Assembly (NCBI RefSeq): GCF_900497805.2
Contig: NW_020948739.1
Coordinates: forward strand, 15,381,910 to 15,445,909
Origin: Vombatus ursinus
Taxonomy: Eukaryota > Chordata > Mammalia > Diprotodontia > Vombatidae
Reading direction: 5' to 3'
DNA: 64,000 nt
Shown: one piece after another, positions 46,031 to 56,213 of the stretch
Numbering within the stretch: position 1 is the first letter of the stretch
Layout: every line of letters begins with the position of its first letter
Position numbers and translations under genes: made by a program
The notes under the pieces: generated by a model
Database searches by the model: none
What the model was told of the DNA's origin: nothing
The model's input: only the letters and a program-made list of their open reading frames with translations

Positions 46031-46299
46031 AACAGCAGACAGAAGAATAGTGACTTGGGCATTTAACTACAGACTCATCAGCATTTCTATCACTGGGAAG
46101 GCCAGATGATTGTTTGTACAATGTATTCCATTTTGTAAACATGCTGTTTATTTACCTAGTGAATGCCCATGTACCCCAGTCTTTGGAGTTTGGAAGTTAT
46201 CTTTCCACAAGTAAGGAAAGAATTTTTCTCTACTTTCAAATCATGTGCAAATTACCTCATTATTTTGACACTAGTTCGTGTATGGAAAATTCGTCATCA

Positions 46300-46446
46300 C
46301 TGCTTCTTTACTCTCCCTCATCCTAAGTATCTTTTTATTAAATTCAATGTCCCAGCCTTCACAACTACTTTACTGGTTTCAAAATCTCTGCCATCCACAC
46401 CCTGGCTGGCATTCCTATTCTATATCATTCCATGCCCACTAATTCA
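46300..46446 (+). repeat. Possible L2 3' part, sense
   Basis: Pyrimidine-rich with CATGCCCACT, directly followed by an antisense L2 end. No diagnostic terminus is visible. Confidence 0.35.
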
Positions 46447-46590
46447 ATAATTCAATTAAATATTTATCAAACACCTATTTTATGATAAAGCACAATGCCA
46501 GAGACTGAGAGTCTCTTTACACAAAGTAAAATCTAGTGGGGACATAAAAATAAGTATAAAATGTTATGAAGATTGAAAAGTACACCTTAC
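46447..46590 (-). repeat. L2 3' end, antisense
   Basis: AATTAAATATTTATCAAACA, CACAATGCCAGAGACTGAG and AATCTAGTGGGGACATAAA. Confidence 0.75.
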
Positions 46591-46594
46591 TTTG

Positions 46595-46852
46595 GAGCAG
46601 CTAGGTAGTACAGTAGATAGAGTGCCAAGACTTGAGTCAGGAAAACCCATTTTCCTGAGTTCAAATCTGGCCTCAGACACTTACTAGCTGTGTGACTCTG
46701 GGTAAGTCACTTAATGCTGTTTGTCTTGGTTTCCTCATCTGAAAAATGAGCTAGAGGAGGAAATGGCAAACCATTTCAGTATATTTGTGAAGAAGACCTC
46801 AAACAGGGTTACAAAGAGTCTGACATGATTAAAATGACTGAACAATAACAAC
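46595..46852 (+). repeat. MAR1-type SINE, sense
   Basis: GAGCAGCTAGGTAGTACAGT, GAGTTCAAATCTGGCCTCAG, AGGAGGAAATGGCAAACCAT and TGACTGAACAATAACAAC. TACTTTG repeats on both sides (46,588-46,594 and 46,858-46,864), consistent with a target duplication. Confidence 0.93.
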
Positions 46853-47691
46853 AGTCTACTTTGAGGAAATGGAAAGGCATAGAATCCTTTAGACTCAAAA
46901 GATGAATGAGTAGAACAAGAGTAACAAGAATTGGATTCTACATTTAGAAGAGAGGTAATATTATAGTCATAATGATTCCCTGAAGACCCAGTCCATTATC
47001 CATGCCATATACCATGGAGCAGTGGGTAGGGCAGGGATAGCATAGTAGGAGAAGATCAAACAGGGTGCTAGATAGCAGGGACCTTGAAAACACATCAGTA
47101 TCTGTAAAGGATAGGCTGAAGCATTGGTGAAATCACTGACTGGGTTAGCATCCTGGTCAGTGTGATGCAGCTATTAGAGAGTCAAAGAAGCAGATGACAG
47201 CAAACAGCCATGAGCCTTGCCTGAAACTACAATGATGATCAGCTTCCTGATGAGGACAGAAGAATGAGTAGTGCACCACTGTATTCTAGTACTACAAGAA
47301 GGCAAAATGCACTGGCAAAAACTCAGAATATCAATAGCCTACCTACTGAAAATAATTCAAGGCATATGATGCTAATGACCAAAACAAGGAAACCACAAAT
47401 GCACATGAAATGAGTGAAAGATACGAATGCTTTCATTATTCACTTGTATAATATGATAATAAAATTGAAAACAGATATTGCTAGTTATAGGCAAGGTCTA
47501 CATACTGCTTTTTGTCAACTGTACCCTCAACTCCATGTCACACAACATATGGCAGATGAATAGAAGTCAATTATAAAAAAAGTCATCTATTATCACTAAT
47601 TTTATTCAATTATGACAAATAAAAGCCAAAAATAAAGGTTTACTAAAATCTGTACGAGGAAAAGTTGAAGAGTCTAAAACTATTTAAAATA
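46853..47691. other. Unrecognised sequence
   Basis: About 840 bases, of which 47,000-47,330 has higher complexity and G+C content than its surroundings. No open frame or known repeat is recognised. Confidence 0.4.
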
Positions 47692-47943
47692 TTCATTGTT
47701 GTTTAATCATTTTTCAGTTGCGTCCAACTTTTCAAGACTCCTTTGGGGTTTGGGGGGAACAAAGATACTGGAGTGGCTTGTTACTTCCTTTTCCAGTTCA
47801 TTTTACAGGTGAGGAAACTGAGGCAAACAGGGTGAAGTGACTTGCCTAGGGTCACACAGCTAGTAAGTGTCTGAGGTTTGGTTTGAACTCAGGAAGATGA
47901 GTGTTCCTGACTCCAGGCTCAGCACTCTATCCACGGATGCCAC
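47692..47943 (-). repeat. MAR1-type SINE, antisense
   Basis: TTGTTGTTTAATCATTTTTC, AGATACTGGAGTGGCTTG, GGGTCACACAGCTAGTAAGT and CTCAGCACTCTATCCACGG. Confidence 0.93.
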
Positions 47944-48095
47944 ACACTGGAAGTATTCTCTGTGTCTGTGCCTATCTCTCTGATTCTTCTCAGAATCTCC
48001 AATTTAAGGAGGATTCCCAGGCCAATTACATCTTCATTCCTTTCCTGGCCCTTACTCCTATCTCCTCCAGACCTTTTCTAAAATACACTCATGCT

Positions 48096-49085
48096 AACCA
48101 AATTTATAAGAATACAAGTCATTCCTCCATTAGTATATGGTCAAAGGATATGAAGCAGTTTTCAGACAGAGAAATTAAGTCTATCTATAGTCAAACACTC
48201 TAAAACACTGTTGATTAGAGAAATGTAAATTTAAAAAGTCTGAGGTTTTACCTCACTTCTATCAGATTGGCTAAGATGACAAAGGGAAAATGATAAATGT
48301 TGGAGGGGAAGTGGGAAAACTAGCACACTAATGCACTGTTAGTGGAATTGTGAATGAATCTAACCATTCTGGAGAACAATTTTGGACCTATACTGAAAGA
48401 CCTACAAAACTGTGCATACTCTTTGGTCCAGTAATATCACTGCTAGGCTGGTATCTCAAAGAGATCAAAAAAGGGAAAAGGACTATTTGCACAAGAAAAA
48501 TTTTATAACAGCTTTTTTGCTGTGGTTAAGAATTGGAAATTGAGGGGCTGCCCAGTGGGGAATGACTGAACAAGTTGTGGTGTTTGATTGTGAAGGAATA
48601 TTATTGTGCTATAAGAAATGTCAAGCAGGATGATTTCACAAAAAATCTGGAAAGACTTATATGAATGGATGCAAAGTGAAATGAGCAGAACCAAGACAAC
48701 ATTGTACACAGTAACAACAATATTTTATAATGAAGAACTGTGAATGACTTAGTTATTCTTAGGAATACAATGATCGAAGACAATCCCAAAGAACTTATGC
48801 TGATGCATGCTATCCACCTCCAGGGAAAGAACTGATATTGTCAGAATAACGACTGAAGCATATTATTTTTTACTCTTTTTTATTCTTTTTTTTTGTTCCA
48901 GTGTTCTTAAACAAAATGACTAATCTGGGAGTGTTTTACATGATTGTACATGTATAACATATATCAGACAGCTTACCATATCATGGAGTGGGGAAGGGAG
49001 AAGTGATAGAATTTGGAAATCAAAACTTTACAAAATAAACCCAAATGTTAAAAAATTGTTTTTACATGTAATTGGGGAAAACAAA
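48096..49085 (+). mobile_element. L1 ORF2 end and 3' UTR, sense, 5'-truncated
   Basis: AATTTATAAGAATACAAGTC, CAAAGGATATGAAGCAG, TCAGATTGGCTAAGATGACA, AATGCACTGTTAGTGGAAT, GCTAGGCTGGTATCTCAAAG, AGCAGAACCAAGACAACATT and CTATCCACCTCCAGGG are in L1 order, with the 3' UTR end TTTTTACATGTAATTGGGG. It is the clearest single-orientation L1 3' end here. Its frame is broken. Confidence 0.92.
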
Positions 49086-49129
49086 ATGTTTTAAAATTTT
49101 GAAAACTGCAAAAAAATACCCTCGTGCCA

Positions 49130-49330
49130 ATTAACTTCATCTCTCCCACATCCCTACTGTGATCTTTCCCTTGACCCTTTTCAGATTCCTTTTAGAAGTT
49201 ATCTTCCCCCATTAGAATGTAAGCCCTTTGAGTGAATGGAGACTACCTGCTTGTATTTGTACTCCCAGAGCTTATCACAGTGCCTTGAACATAGTAAGAA
49301 TTTAATAAATGCTTGCTGACTTGACTTGAA
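49130..49330 (+). repeat. L2 3' end, sense
   Basis: CCCCCATTAGAATGTAAGCC, CTTGTATTTGTACTCCCAGA and TTTAATAAATGCTTGCTGAC. Confidence 0.85.
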
Positions 49331-49416
49331 TAAGATCACATAGCCAGCATGTCAGAAGTGAAACCTGAACACAGGTGGTCTTCTTGATTTAAGGAGTCGT
49401 TCTCTATATATTACAC
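49331..49416 (-). repeat. MIR-type 5' half, antisense
   Basis: GATCACATAGCCAGCATGTC, GAACACAGGTGGTCTTCTTG. Confidence 0.6.
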
Positions 49417-49642
49417 CAGTGGTGTCAAACTCAAATAGAAATGGGGAAGGGGTGTTGTCACTAATCCACACATAAGACACAAAATATGTGTCCTGCTCAA
49501 CACATATTGACTTAGTTTTAAAATGTAATATTATCTACATTTTATTATATTTTTATTCATTTTGTTAAATATTTTCCAATTATATTTTTGTCTAGTTGGG
49601 CCACACTTGGGAGTATTGTGGGCCACATATTTGACACATCTG
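49417..49642. mobile_element. hAT-like MITE, CAGTGGTGTCAAACTC type
   Basis: Left end CAGTGGTGTCAAACTCAAAT. The right end read in reverse is CAGATGTGTCAAATATGTGG. An inner GGGCCACACTTGGG block lies near the right end. 226 bp, A+T-rich centre, no coding capacity. Confidence 0.8.
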
Positions 49643-49805
49643 TCCTTCATCATACTGTTTCTTACCCTAATAGAATCCTGTAAATATTAATTAAGAACAG
49701 GAGTCATCAAGCTAAGTTAGCTTTAGAAAGTTAACCCTATCTCATCAAAAAAGGAGGAAAAGTATTGTTTGATGCTCTCAGATCACATGATAAAAAAGTG
49801 TGAAA

Positions 49806-49971
49806 CAGGGGTGGGGAACCTGCGACCTTGAGGCCACATATGGCCTTCTAGATCCTTAAGTGTGGCCTTTTGACTGAATCCAAATTTTACAGAACAAATT
49901 CAGTCAAAAGGCCATACATAAGGATCTAAAAGGCCACATGTGACCTCAAGACCATAGGTTCCCCACCCCGG
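49806..49971. mobile_element. Palindromic hAT-like MITE, copy 2
   Basis: It starts CAGGGGTGGGGAACCTGCGA and ends AGGTTCCCCACCCCGG. The arms CCACATATGGCCTTCTAGAT and ATCTAAAAGGCCACATGTGA are near-perfect reverse complements. The centre (ACAGAACAAATTCAGTC) is shorter than in copy 1. Confidence 0.92.
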
Positions 49972-50128
49972 CCTAAAATCTATAGAAATGCTTCTGAAGC
50001 AAGCAGACATCACTTCTCTAAGTAACTATAAAAAAAAAGAGGACAGCACATATATACCCCTGGATTTGTCAAATATAAATAAAGGCAGTTGACCTCTGCA
50101 AGGTAACTATGAAATGGTTAAAATGTAG

Positions 50129-50545
50129 GAGTGGAATCAAAGGGCTTCCCATGGATAGCATCCATATGAACTTAGCCAACAAAACAAAAGCAAAGAAAAG
50201 GAGAATCAATTGCTTACTTATGTGTATTTGTCTATAGAAATAAAGGAGTTCATTGATGGCATTTCAAGACCAGCTTATCACAACAACCATAATTACAAGA
50301 AAAAAAAAGTTATCATTAAGGAGCTCAGACTTTGTGACTAATGCAGACAATATAAAAAAGTGGTAGAAACTATGCAGAATATCATTGTATGCTGTAAAAA
50401 GTTAGCCCTACTACAATATTTAGAAGATCTGGTAGCTGGTATTATACACCAGAAGCTTATCATCTTTCATGAACTAATAGATGAAGAATCCATATAGAAT
50501 AATTACAGATCTGAGTATCCTTGAGAATGCAACCAGTAAAATTTC
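50129..50545 (+). pseudogene. Relic of a non-LTR retrotransposon Pol C-terminus (R4/Dong-like?)
   Basis: One frame from 50,129 to 50,497 contains HPYELSQQ, EFIDGISRPAYHN, NHNYKKKKVIIKE, VETMQNIIVCC, LVAGIIHQKL and FHELIDEE. A shifted frame continues NPYRIITDLSILENATSKI to 50,543. The order matches, from memory, the C-terminal part of Pol proteins of restriction-like-endonuclease non-LTR elements. There LHGxH...ELSxxxI, F..AIQDQ....RNYKKxII, a CxxC...ETxQHIxxGC knuckle, VAxIIHQKL and PYYxYxPxxVLEN precede the RPD...D nuclease. Here two in-frame stops (50,156 and 50,339), one frameshift near 50,485 and the His-to-Asn change in QNIIVCC show decay. The nuclease part is not seen. Clade assignment is inference. 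Confidence 0.6.
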
Positions 50546-51009
50546 CACTCTGTTACCCCAATCAATATGCTACTCAGATGCAAACAGATTGCCCAAGGGT
50601 CCAGCAAGAGCTAAATACAAAGGGTTCTTCTCCTATTCTTCAGTAGGACAACACCCACAACCTAGTTCCCACCAGGCAGTATTTGATCCTTCCTGGTTGG
50701 TTTACAACTTCACCCAGACCTCCATGGAAGGTATCTAAGAGTCCCCACACCACTCTGACCTTTTGATCCACCTGATCTATCAGATGTGAACTGGGGATAT
50801 GGACATTCATAACACTTGAATAATGAGGGAGTCATCAAATACAATTTTTCTAGTAAGACAGTGGACCATTTATTTTTACCTTTTGCCAGGTCATTGCTCC
50901 ATGCGGTTCAATCAGTCTTACATATGTCCTGTTGCTATGTTCTTCAGACTCATCCAGGCCTTGAAACCTACTCTGCATCTTAACCATGAGGACTACTGGC
51001 ATTTCTACT
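50546..51009. other. Unrecognised sequence
   Basis: It may include further remains of the element before it, but I cannot recognise them. Confidence 0.35.
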
Positions 51010-51165
51010 TGCACTTCACCTAAATCTTTATATATGTTGTCTCCCCTAATTGGAATATGAACTTCCTCAGAGCAGGCACTGTTTTGCTTTTCTATTTGTA
51101 TCCTAAGCATTGAGCTAAGTGCTTAGGACACAGTAAGTATTTAACAATTGTTTTCTTCCATTCTT
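51010..51165 (+). repeat. L2 3' end, sense
   Basis: TGTTGTCTCCCCTAATTGGA, ATATGAACTTCCTCAGAGCA and CAGTAAGTATTTAACAATTG. Confidence 0.8.
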
Positions 51166-51404
51166 TCATAAATTCAAAATTTACTAGAATCAGAGCATTA
51201 TCATTGATAAAGATTTTCTAATGACCACTCAAATAACACTGATTCATAAAATTTTAAGAATGATATTTTAATTAGTATTGATCCATACCAAAAGCCCAAT
51301 ACCTCCAAACTGTGTGAAACAAAAATTTTCAAAATGAAATACTAGCAGAAGAAATCAAAAATCGAAGAAATGGGATGAGGTACAACAATATCCCTTTTGA
51401 GTCA

Positions 51405-53690
51405 GTCAATAAATATTATTAAGCATCTACTTACTATATGACAGGTACTGTGATATACATACTGGGGATGTAAGCAAAGAGGCAAAAGACAGTCCCTGCC
51501 CTCAAGGAGCTCACAATCTAAAGGAGAAGACAATAAATAAGTAGATACGTACAAATAGGCTACATACAGAATAACTGAAAAATAATTAAAAGAGAGATGG
51601 CACCAGAGTCAAAAGGGGTTGAGAAAAGCTTCCTATTGAAGATGGGATTTTAGTTGGGACTTGAAGGATGCCAGGAATGGCAATAGTTAGAGACAAGAAG
51701 GAAGAACATTCCAGGGATGGGATTCAGCCAGAGAAAATACCCAGAGCCAAGAGATGGAGTGCCTTGTTTGTGGAACAGCAAGAAGGCTAATGTCACTGGA
51801 CTGCAGAATATGTGATGGTATAACATGTAAGAAGAATGGTAAGGAGGTGGGTAGAGGGATTAGGTTATGAAGAGTTTTGAATATGAAACAAAATTTCGTA
51901 TTTGACCCTGGAAGTATAAGGGAGACACTGGAGTTTACTGAGTAGTTAGATCTGTGGAAATTGGGAAAATTGGGAAATTAGGAAAACCACTTTGGCAGTT
52001 GAATGGAACAGATTGAAGTTGAGGGAGATTTAAGGCAGATTCATCAGCAGGTTACTGCAATAGTCTTAAACATGTGCTAATAGGCATGATATATTGCACC
52101 AGGGCAGTGGCACTGTCAGAGGGGAGATGGAGACATATTCAAGAGATATATTCAAGATGAAATTGGCTGGCATTGACAACTGATTGGCTATATGTAATGA
52201 AAAATAATGAAGAGTTGAGGATGATGCCTGACAAACTAGAAATATGGCATTGTCCTTGATAGTAGTATGAAAATTAAGAAGGGAGAAGAGGATAGGGAGA
52301 AAGTTAAGTTCTATTTTGGATATGTTTGAGTTTAAGATGTCTACTGAACATCCAATATGAGATGTCCAAAAGGCAGTTATAGACGTAAGACTGTCAGCAG
52401 AGAAATTAGGCTAGAAAGGTAAATTTGAGAATCATCAGCATAGATAGCAATTAAATTCGGGGAGCTGATGAGACCTGCAAAAGGAGAATAGAAGTATAAA
52501 AGGAGAATAAAAGAGGGCCCAGGATAGTAATAGAACCCATAAGACATCTTCAGTTAGATGATATACCTGGATGAGGATCCAGCAAAGGAAAATGAGGAGT
52601 GGTGTGATGTGCGGGATGAGAACTGAGAAAAAAAAATAACATTAAGAGGGTGATCAACTCTCAAAGGCTACAGAAAGATGAGGAAGAATGAGGACTGAGA
52701 AGAGGTCATGGGATTTGCCAATTTAGAGATCATTGGTAACTTTAGAAAACACAGCAAAAGTGAAATGTTAAGCTTGCAACCCACATTATAAGAGGTTGAG
52801 AAGTGAGTGAGAGGAGTGAAAGTGCAGGCATTTATTGTAGGCCTTTTCAAAGAATTTAGCCATAAAGGGAGGAAGAGATATAGAATGGTGGTGAGAATGA
52901 GTGAGAGTTTTCAGGATATGGAAAACGTGGGCATGTTTGTAGATAGGAAGGTAGGAGCCATCACACAGGGAGAGATTGAAGAAAAATGAGAGTGGGGAAA
53001 ATAGAGGAAGGAATTCTTGTAGAAAAGATACGTAAGGAAAACGACTGGCCTAGGTAAGAAGTAAGACTGCCTCTTCCTGTAAGACGAGGATAAAGGAGGA
53101 GATAGTGGCAAAAGATATATGAGTGATGTGAGATGAAGAAGAGATGAGAAGGGGGAACTCTAAGTGAATGGCTCATTTTTTTTCTATAAAACAGGAAGCA
53201 AGGATGTCAGCTGAGGACAATGAAGGGAGGGGAAGCCTTGAGAGGTTTTGAGGAAGGATGAAAAGGTTTGGAAATATTGCTGTGGAGAAGGGGGTTAGTG
53301 AGTTGGCAAGGCAGATAGAGAAAGATCACCTAGCAGCAGTGAGGGCCCCGTTGAGATTGTGTAACATACATTTCTAGTGTAACCTGTAAGAAGTTTGTGT
53401 GATTTTCTCTATCTCCATTCATTAGCACATGTTTAAGAGAAGATAAAGGATAGTGGGAGTAATTCAAGGCTGTGGCTTGACACAGTACAATGAGTGATTC
53501 AATGAGAGAGTCAAGAAGTTAAGAGAAAAAGACAGTTTAGAGTTAAACTGGTTCATCAAAAAGTCAAAATGGGGAAAAGATGAAAGAGTGGTTAGTGAAG
53601 GGACAATGGCCTAGGAGAAGGTGGAGGGACTGGATGCTACAATGTCAGCAAAGAGTAGGATTTGGTAACAAGAGGGAGAGTTGGAAAGCC
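51405..53690 (-). repeat. L2 LINE, antisense, about 2.3 kb
   Basis: L2 encodes an endonuclease/RT of the CR1 group. From the plus-strand left end: terminus (AGCATCTACTTACTATATGA, CAGTCCCTGCCCTCAAGGAG), 3' region (GAACATTCCAGGGATGGG, GGTTATGAAGAGTTTTG), and the RT region near 52,645-52,710. There the minus strand reads VLILPHLSVAFE, close to the family DLSAAFDTVDH. The 5' part runs past 53,200 (CAAGGATGTCAGCTGAGGAC) to about 53,690. The frame is destroyed throughout. Confidence 0.85.
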
Positions 53691-53867
53691 ACTATTTAGT
53701 TATAATTATCCACACATATCTTCTGTGCAAGATGACAAGCTACATACTTTGCTTTCTTGGATCTTATAATTGTAGAGTTAATAGAAATGGCATTCTTGTT
53801 AAGAACCTCCCCTTCCTTATCACCCTCCCAACAAAAGAAACCTCACTTTCTTTCTTAAAATCATAAT

Positions 53868-54470
53868 ATATTAGGGTTAGAAGGGACCCCAGTTCATCTA
53901 GTTAAACTTCTGTCTAAGCCATGAATCTACATTATTCCTAAGAAATGACCATCCACTCTCTACAAGGAGACCTAAAATGAAAGCTTATTTCACGTTTTAA
54001 CAGCTAGCATGAAGTGTTTTGATAAGTTTTAAATGAAGTTTGCCTCTCGATAACTCCTTTTCATCGATTTTAGTTCTGCCTTCTGGGGTCAAACTGAATA
54101 ATACTAATTCTTCTTTCATATGACAACCCTTCAAAAGTTGATGGTCACTCTAGTACCTGTTAAGCCTTCTCTTGTTCAGTTTAAACAGCCCTACTTTCTC
54201 CAACCAGTTATTAAATAGCAAAACTCTCACCATTGTGGTCTCTGACTACTGGATAGGTTTTAGCTTGTCAGTGTCCCTTCTATAACATGCCATCTAGAAT
54301 TCAATGTAATATGGTCTGATCAAAACAGAATGTAGCAGGGATGTTGCTTCCTTTGGCCCTGTACCTTTTAAAAAGTAATTCAACATAAGATTTGATTTGG
54401 CTGATGACTCATAGCATTCTTTGAGTGAGCCTAGTAGTTTTTCATTTCAACATGCTTTTGACCTATATTC
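53868..54470 (-). repeat. L3/CR1 3' end, antisense
   Basis: GTTAGAAGGGACCCCAGTTC, GTTCTGCCTTCTGGGGTC, CCTTCTCTTGTTCAGTTTAA, TAGCTTGTCAGTGTCCCTTC and ATATGGTCTGATCAAAACAG are the reverse complement of the L3/CR1 3' coding end. Confidence 0.85.
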
Positions 54471-54477
54471 TTCCCCC

Positions 54478-55140
54478 AACACACATTTATGATGTGTTGT
54501 GTGTTAAGTACTGTCATAAACATTTTGATAGAAAGGACAAAAACAAAATTAGTCATGCCTTCAAGGGGTTTACATTCTAACAACAGAGATAAGTACACAT
54601 AGAGGTACATATAAGATACAGAATTCTAAGAGGCAGAAGGAGAAGATAACTCACTTTAGGTATGGAGGACAGCCAGAGAGCAAAGGCATGGGAATGGGGA
54701 ACAGACCATGATGAGTGAGAAATCACAAGTATACCAGAATGACTGGACCACAAAGAGAGGAGGAATGTCTAAGAATACTGGAAAGTAAAGCAGTGGCAAG
54801 GTTGTAAAAAGCTTTGAATGTTAAAGTTAATATCTTAGAGTTAACAGGAAGTCATTCCATTTTAGAGTAAAGAGGTAACATATTCAGACGTGCATTTTAG
54901 AAAAATCACGTTGGTGGCTCTGTGGAAAGAGAGAAAAAGTAGGGAGACAAATAAAAGGCAAATTCAATACCCTAAGGTAAGAAGTGATGAAAGTTCTGCA
55001 ACAGTTGCACAAATGGAGAGTAGGAATTATATATGAGAGATGTTGAAGAGATAGAAGTGACAGGATTTGGAAACTGATTGGATATATAGGTTGAGTAAGA
55101 GGAAGGAATGACAGTGAAGCTGCCAACCTGGGTGACTTAG
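54478..55140 (-). repeat. L2 3' part, antisense
   Basis: TGCCTTCAAGGGGTTTACAT, AGGACAGCCAGAGAGCAAAG, CAAGGTTGTAAAAAGCTTTG, GTGACAGGATTTGGAAACTG and CTGCCAACCTGGGTGACTTA follow the antisense L2 order. Confidence 0.85.
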
Positions 55141-55604
55141 CTGATTGTTTTTTTAATGAAAAATTTTATTTTCATATTTATAATCTATTATCATCCTATT
55201 GTCAGCCTATTGTTCCGGCTTGACACAATCTTTTAGGATACCAATTATGTCATCCAAGGTATTGCCGATCTCATTTCCTGTTAGAAAATTTAATAAACTT
55301 TTTAACTAGGTCTTCAAAGTTATTGATTAAAAGAAGTCAAAAAAAATCAATTCAACTATTATAACTTACTACCTTGTAGTTATCAGAGTAGAAGAGGAAA
55401 GTATTCTAAACACCTGACTGTGAAATTTGTGATGTAATGTAATAAAGTGTCACAGTGTGACAAAACCCCTACCCCAGTCATTTTTATGCAGGTGCAATTG
55501 GGTTAAAATGAATAATTGCAGGTAGTCTTGAAAAGGAAAAAAATGACTCTCCCGTCGATTCTATTTGGCCTAAGAGTTATGTAAAAAATGCCAGCCCTAC
55601 ACCA
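55141..55604. other. Unrecognised sequence
   Basis: TTCCGGCTTGACACAATC and TTAATAAACTTTTTAACTAG near 55,215-55,310 could be more L3/CR1, but I cannot confirm it. Confidence 0.35.
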
Positions 55605-55766
55605 AGTAGGCAGTGTAGTAGATGGAGTGCTTGGATTGGGAGTAAAAATCTTGCTTCTGGCATTTACTAATTTTATAACCCTGGGCAAACCATTTAATAT
55701 TTTTCTGTCTCAGCTTTCTCATTTGTAAAATATGGTTGATAATAAAAGTACCTATTGCCCTCAACA
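55605..55766 (+). repeat. CORE-SINE 1 of 3, sense
   Basis: GGCAGTGTAGTAGATGGAGT, ATAACCCTGGGCAAACCATT and CTCATTTGTAAAATATGG. The 3' end is missing. Confidence 0.8.
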
Positions 55767-55933
55767 CTTAGGTGTGTGAATCTGGATACAAGTTAACTCC
55801 TCTCGGACTGTTTCTTCATATATAAAATGGGTCTAATAATAACACTTCCAGGGTTATTGTGAGGACAAAATGAGATAATATATGTAAACTGTCTTGCAAA
55901 CCGTAAGGTACTATGTAAATGCAAGCTATTATT
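55767..55933 (+). repeat. CORE-SINE 2 of 3, sense, 3' half
   Basis: TCTTCATATATAAAATGGGT, CCAGGGTTATTGTGAGGAC and ACTATGTAAATGCAAGCTAT. Confidence 0.8.
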
Positions 55934-56213
55934 GGGCAACTAGGTGGTGCAATGAATAGAATTCCATGCCTGGAGTCAGGAAGACCTGAATTCAAATCCA
56001 GCCGCAGACACTCACTAGCTGTGTGATCCTGGGCATGTCACTTAAACTCTGTCTTTTGCAGTTTCCTTATCTGTAAATAGAGATCATAATAACACCTACT
56101 CAAAGTATTGTCCTGAGTTTCAAATGAGATAATAATTATAAAGAGATTAGCACAGTGTCTGGCATTTGGTAAGTGCTATATAAATGTTTGCTATTATTAT
56201 TATTATTTCCTAT
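55934..56213 (+). repeat. CORE-SINE 3 of 3, sense, full length
   Basis: GGGCAACTAGGTGGTGCAAT head, AATTCAAATCCAGCC, core TAGCTGTGTGATCCTGGGCA, TATCTGTAAATAGAG and an (ATT)n end. Confidence 0.9.

Noticed and set aside
46853-47691. Higher-complexity block considered as an unknown transposon or exon
   Set aside because: No terminal repeats, duplication, frame or motif could be found, so it is listed only as unrecognised.
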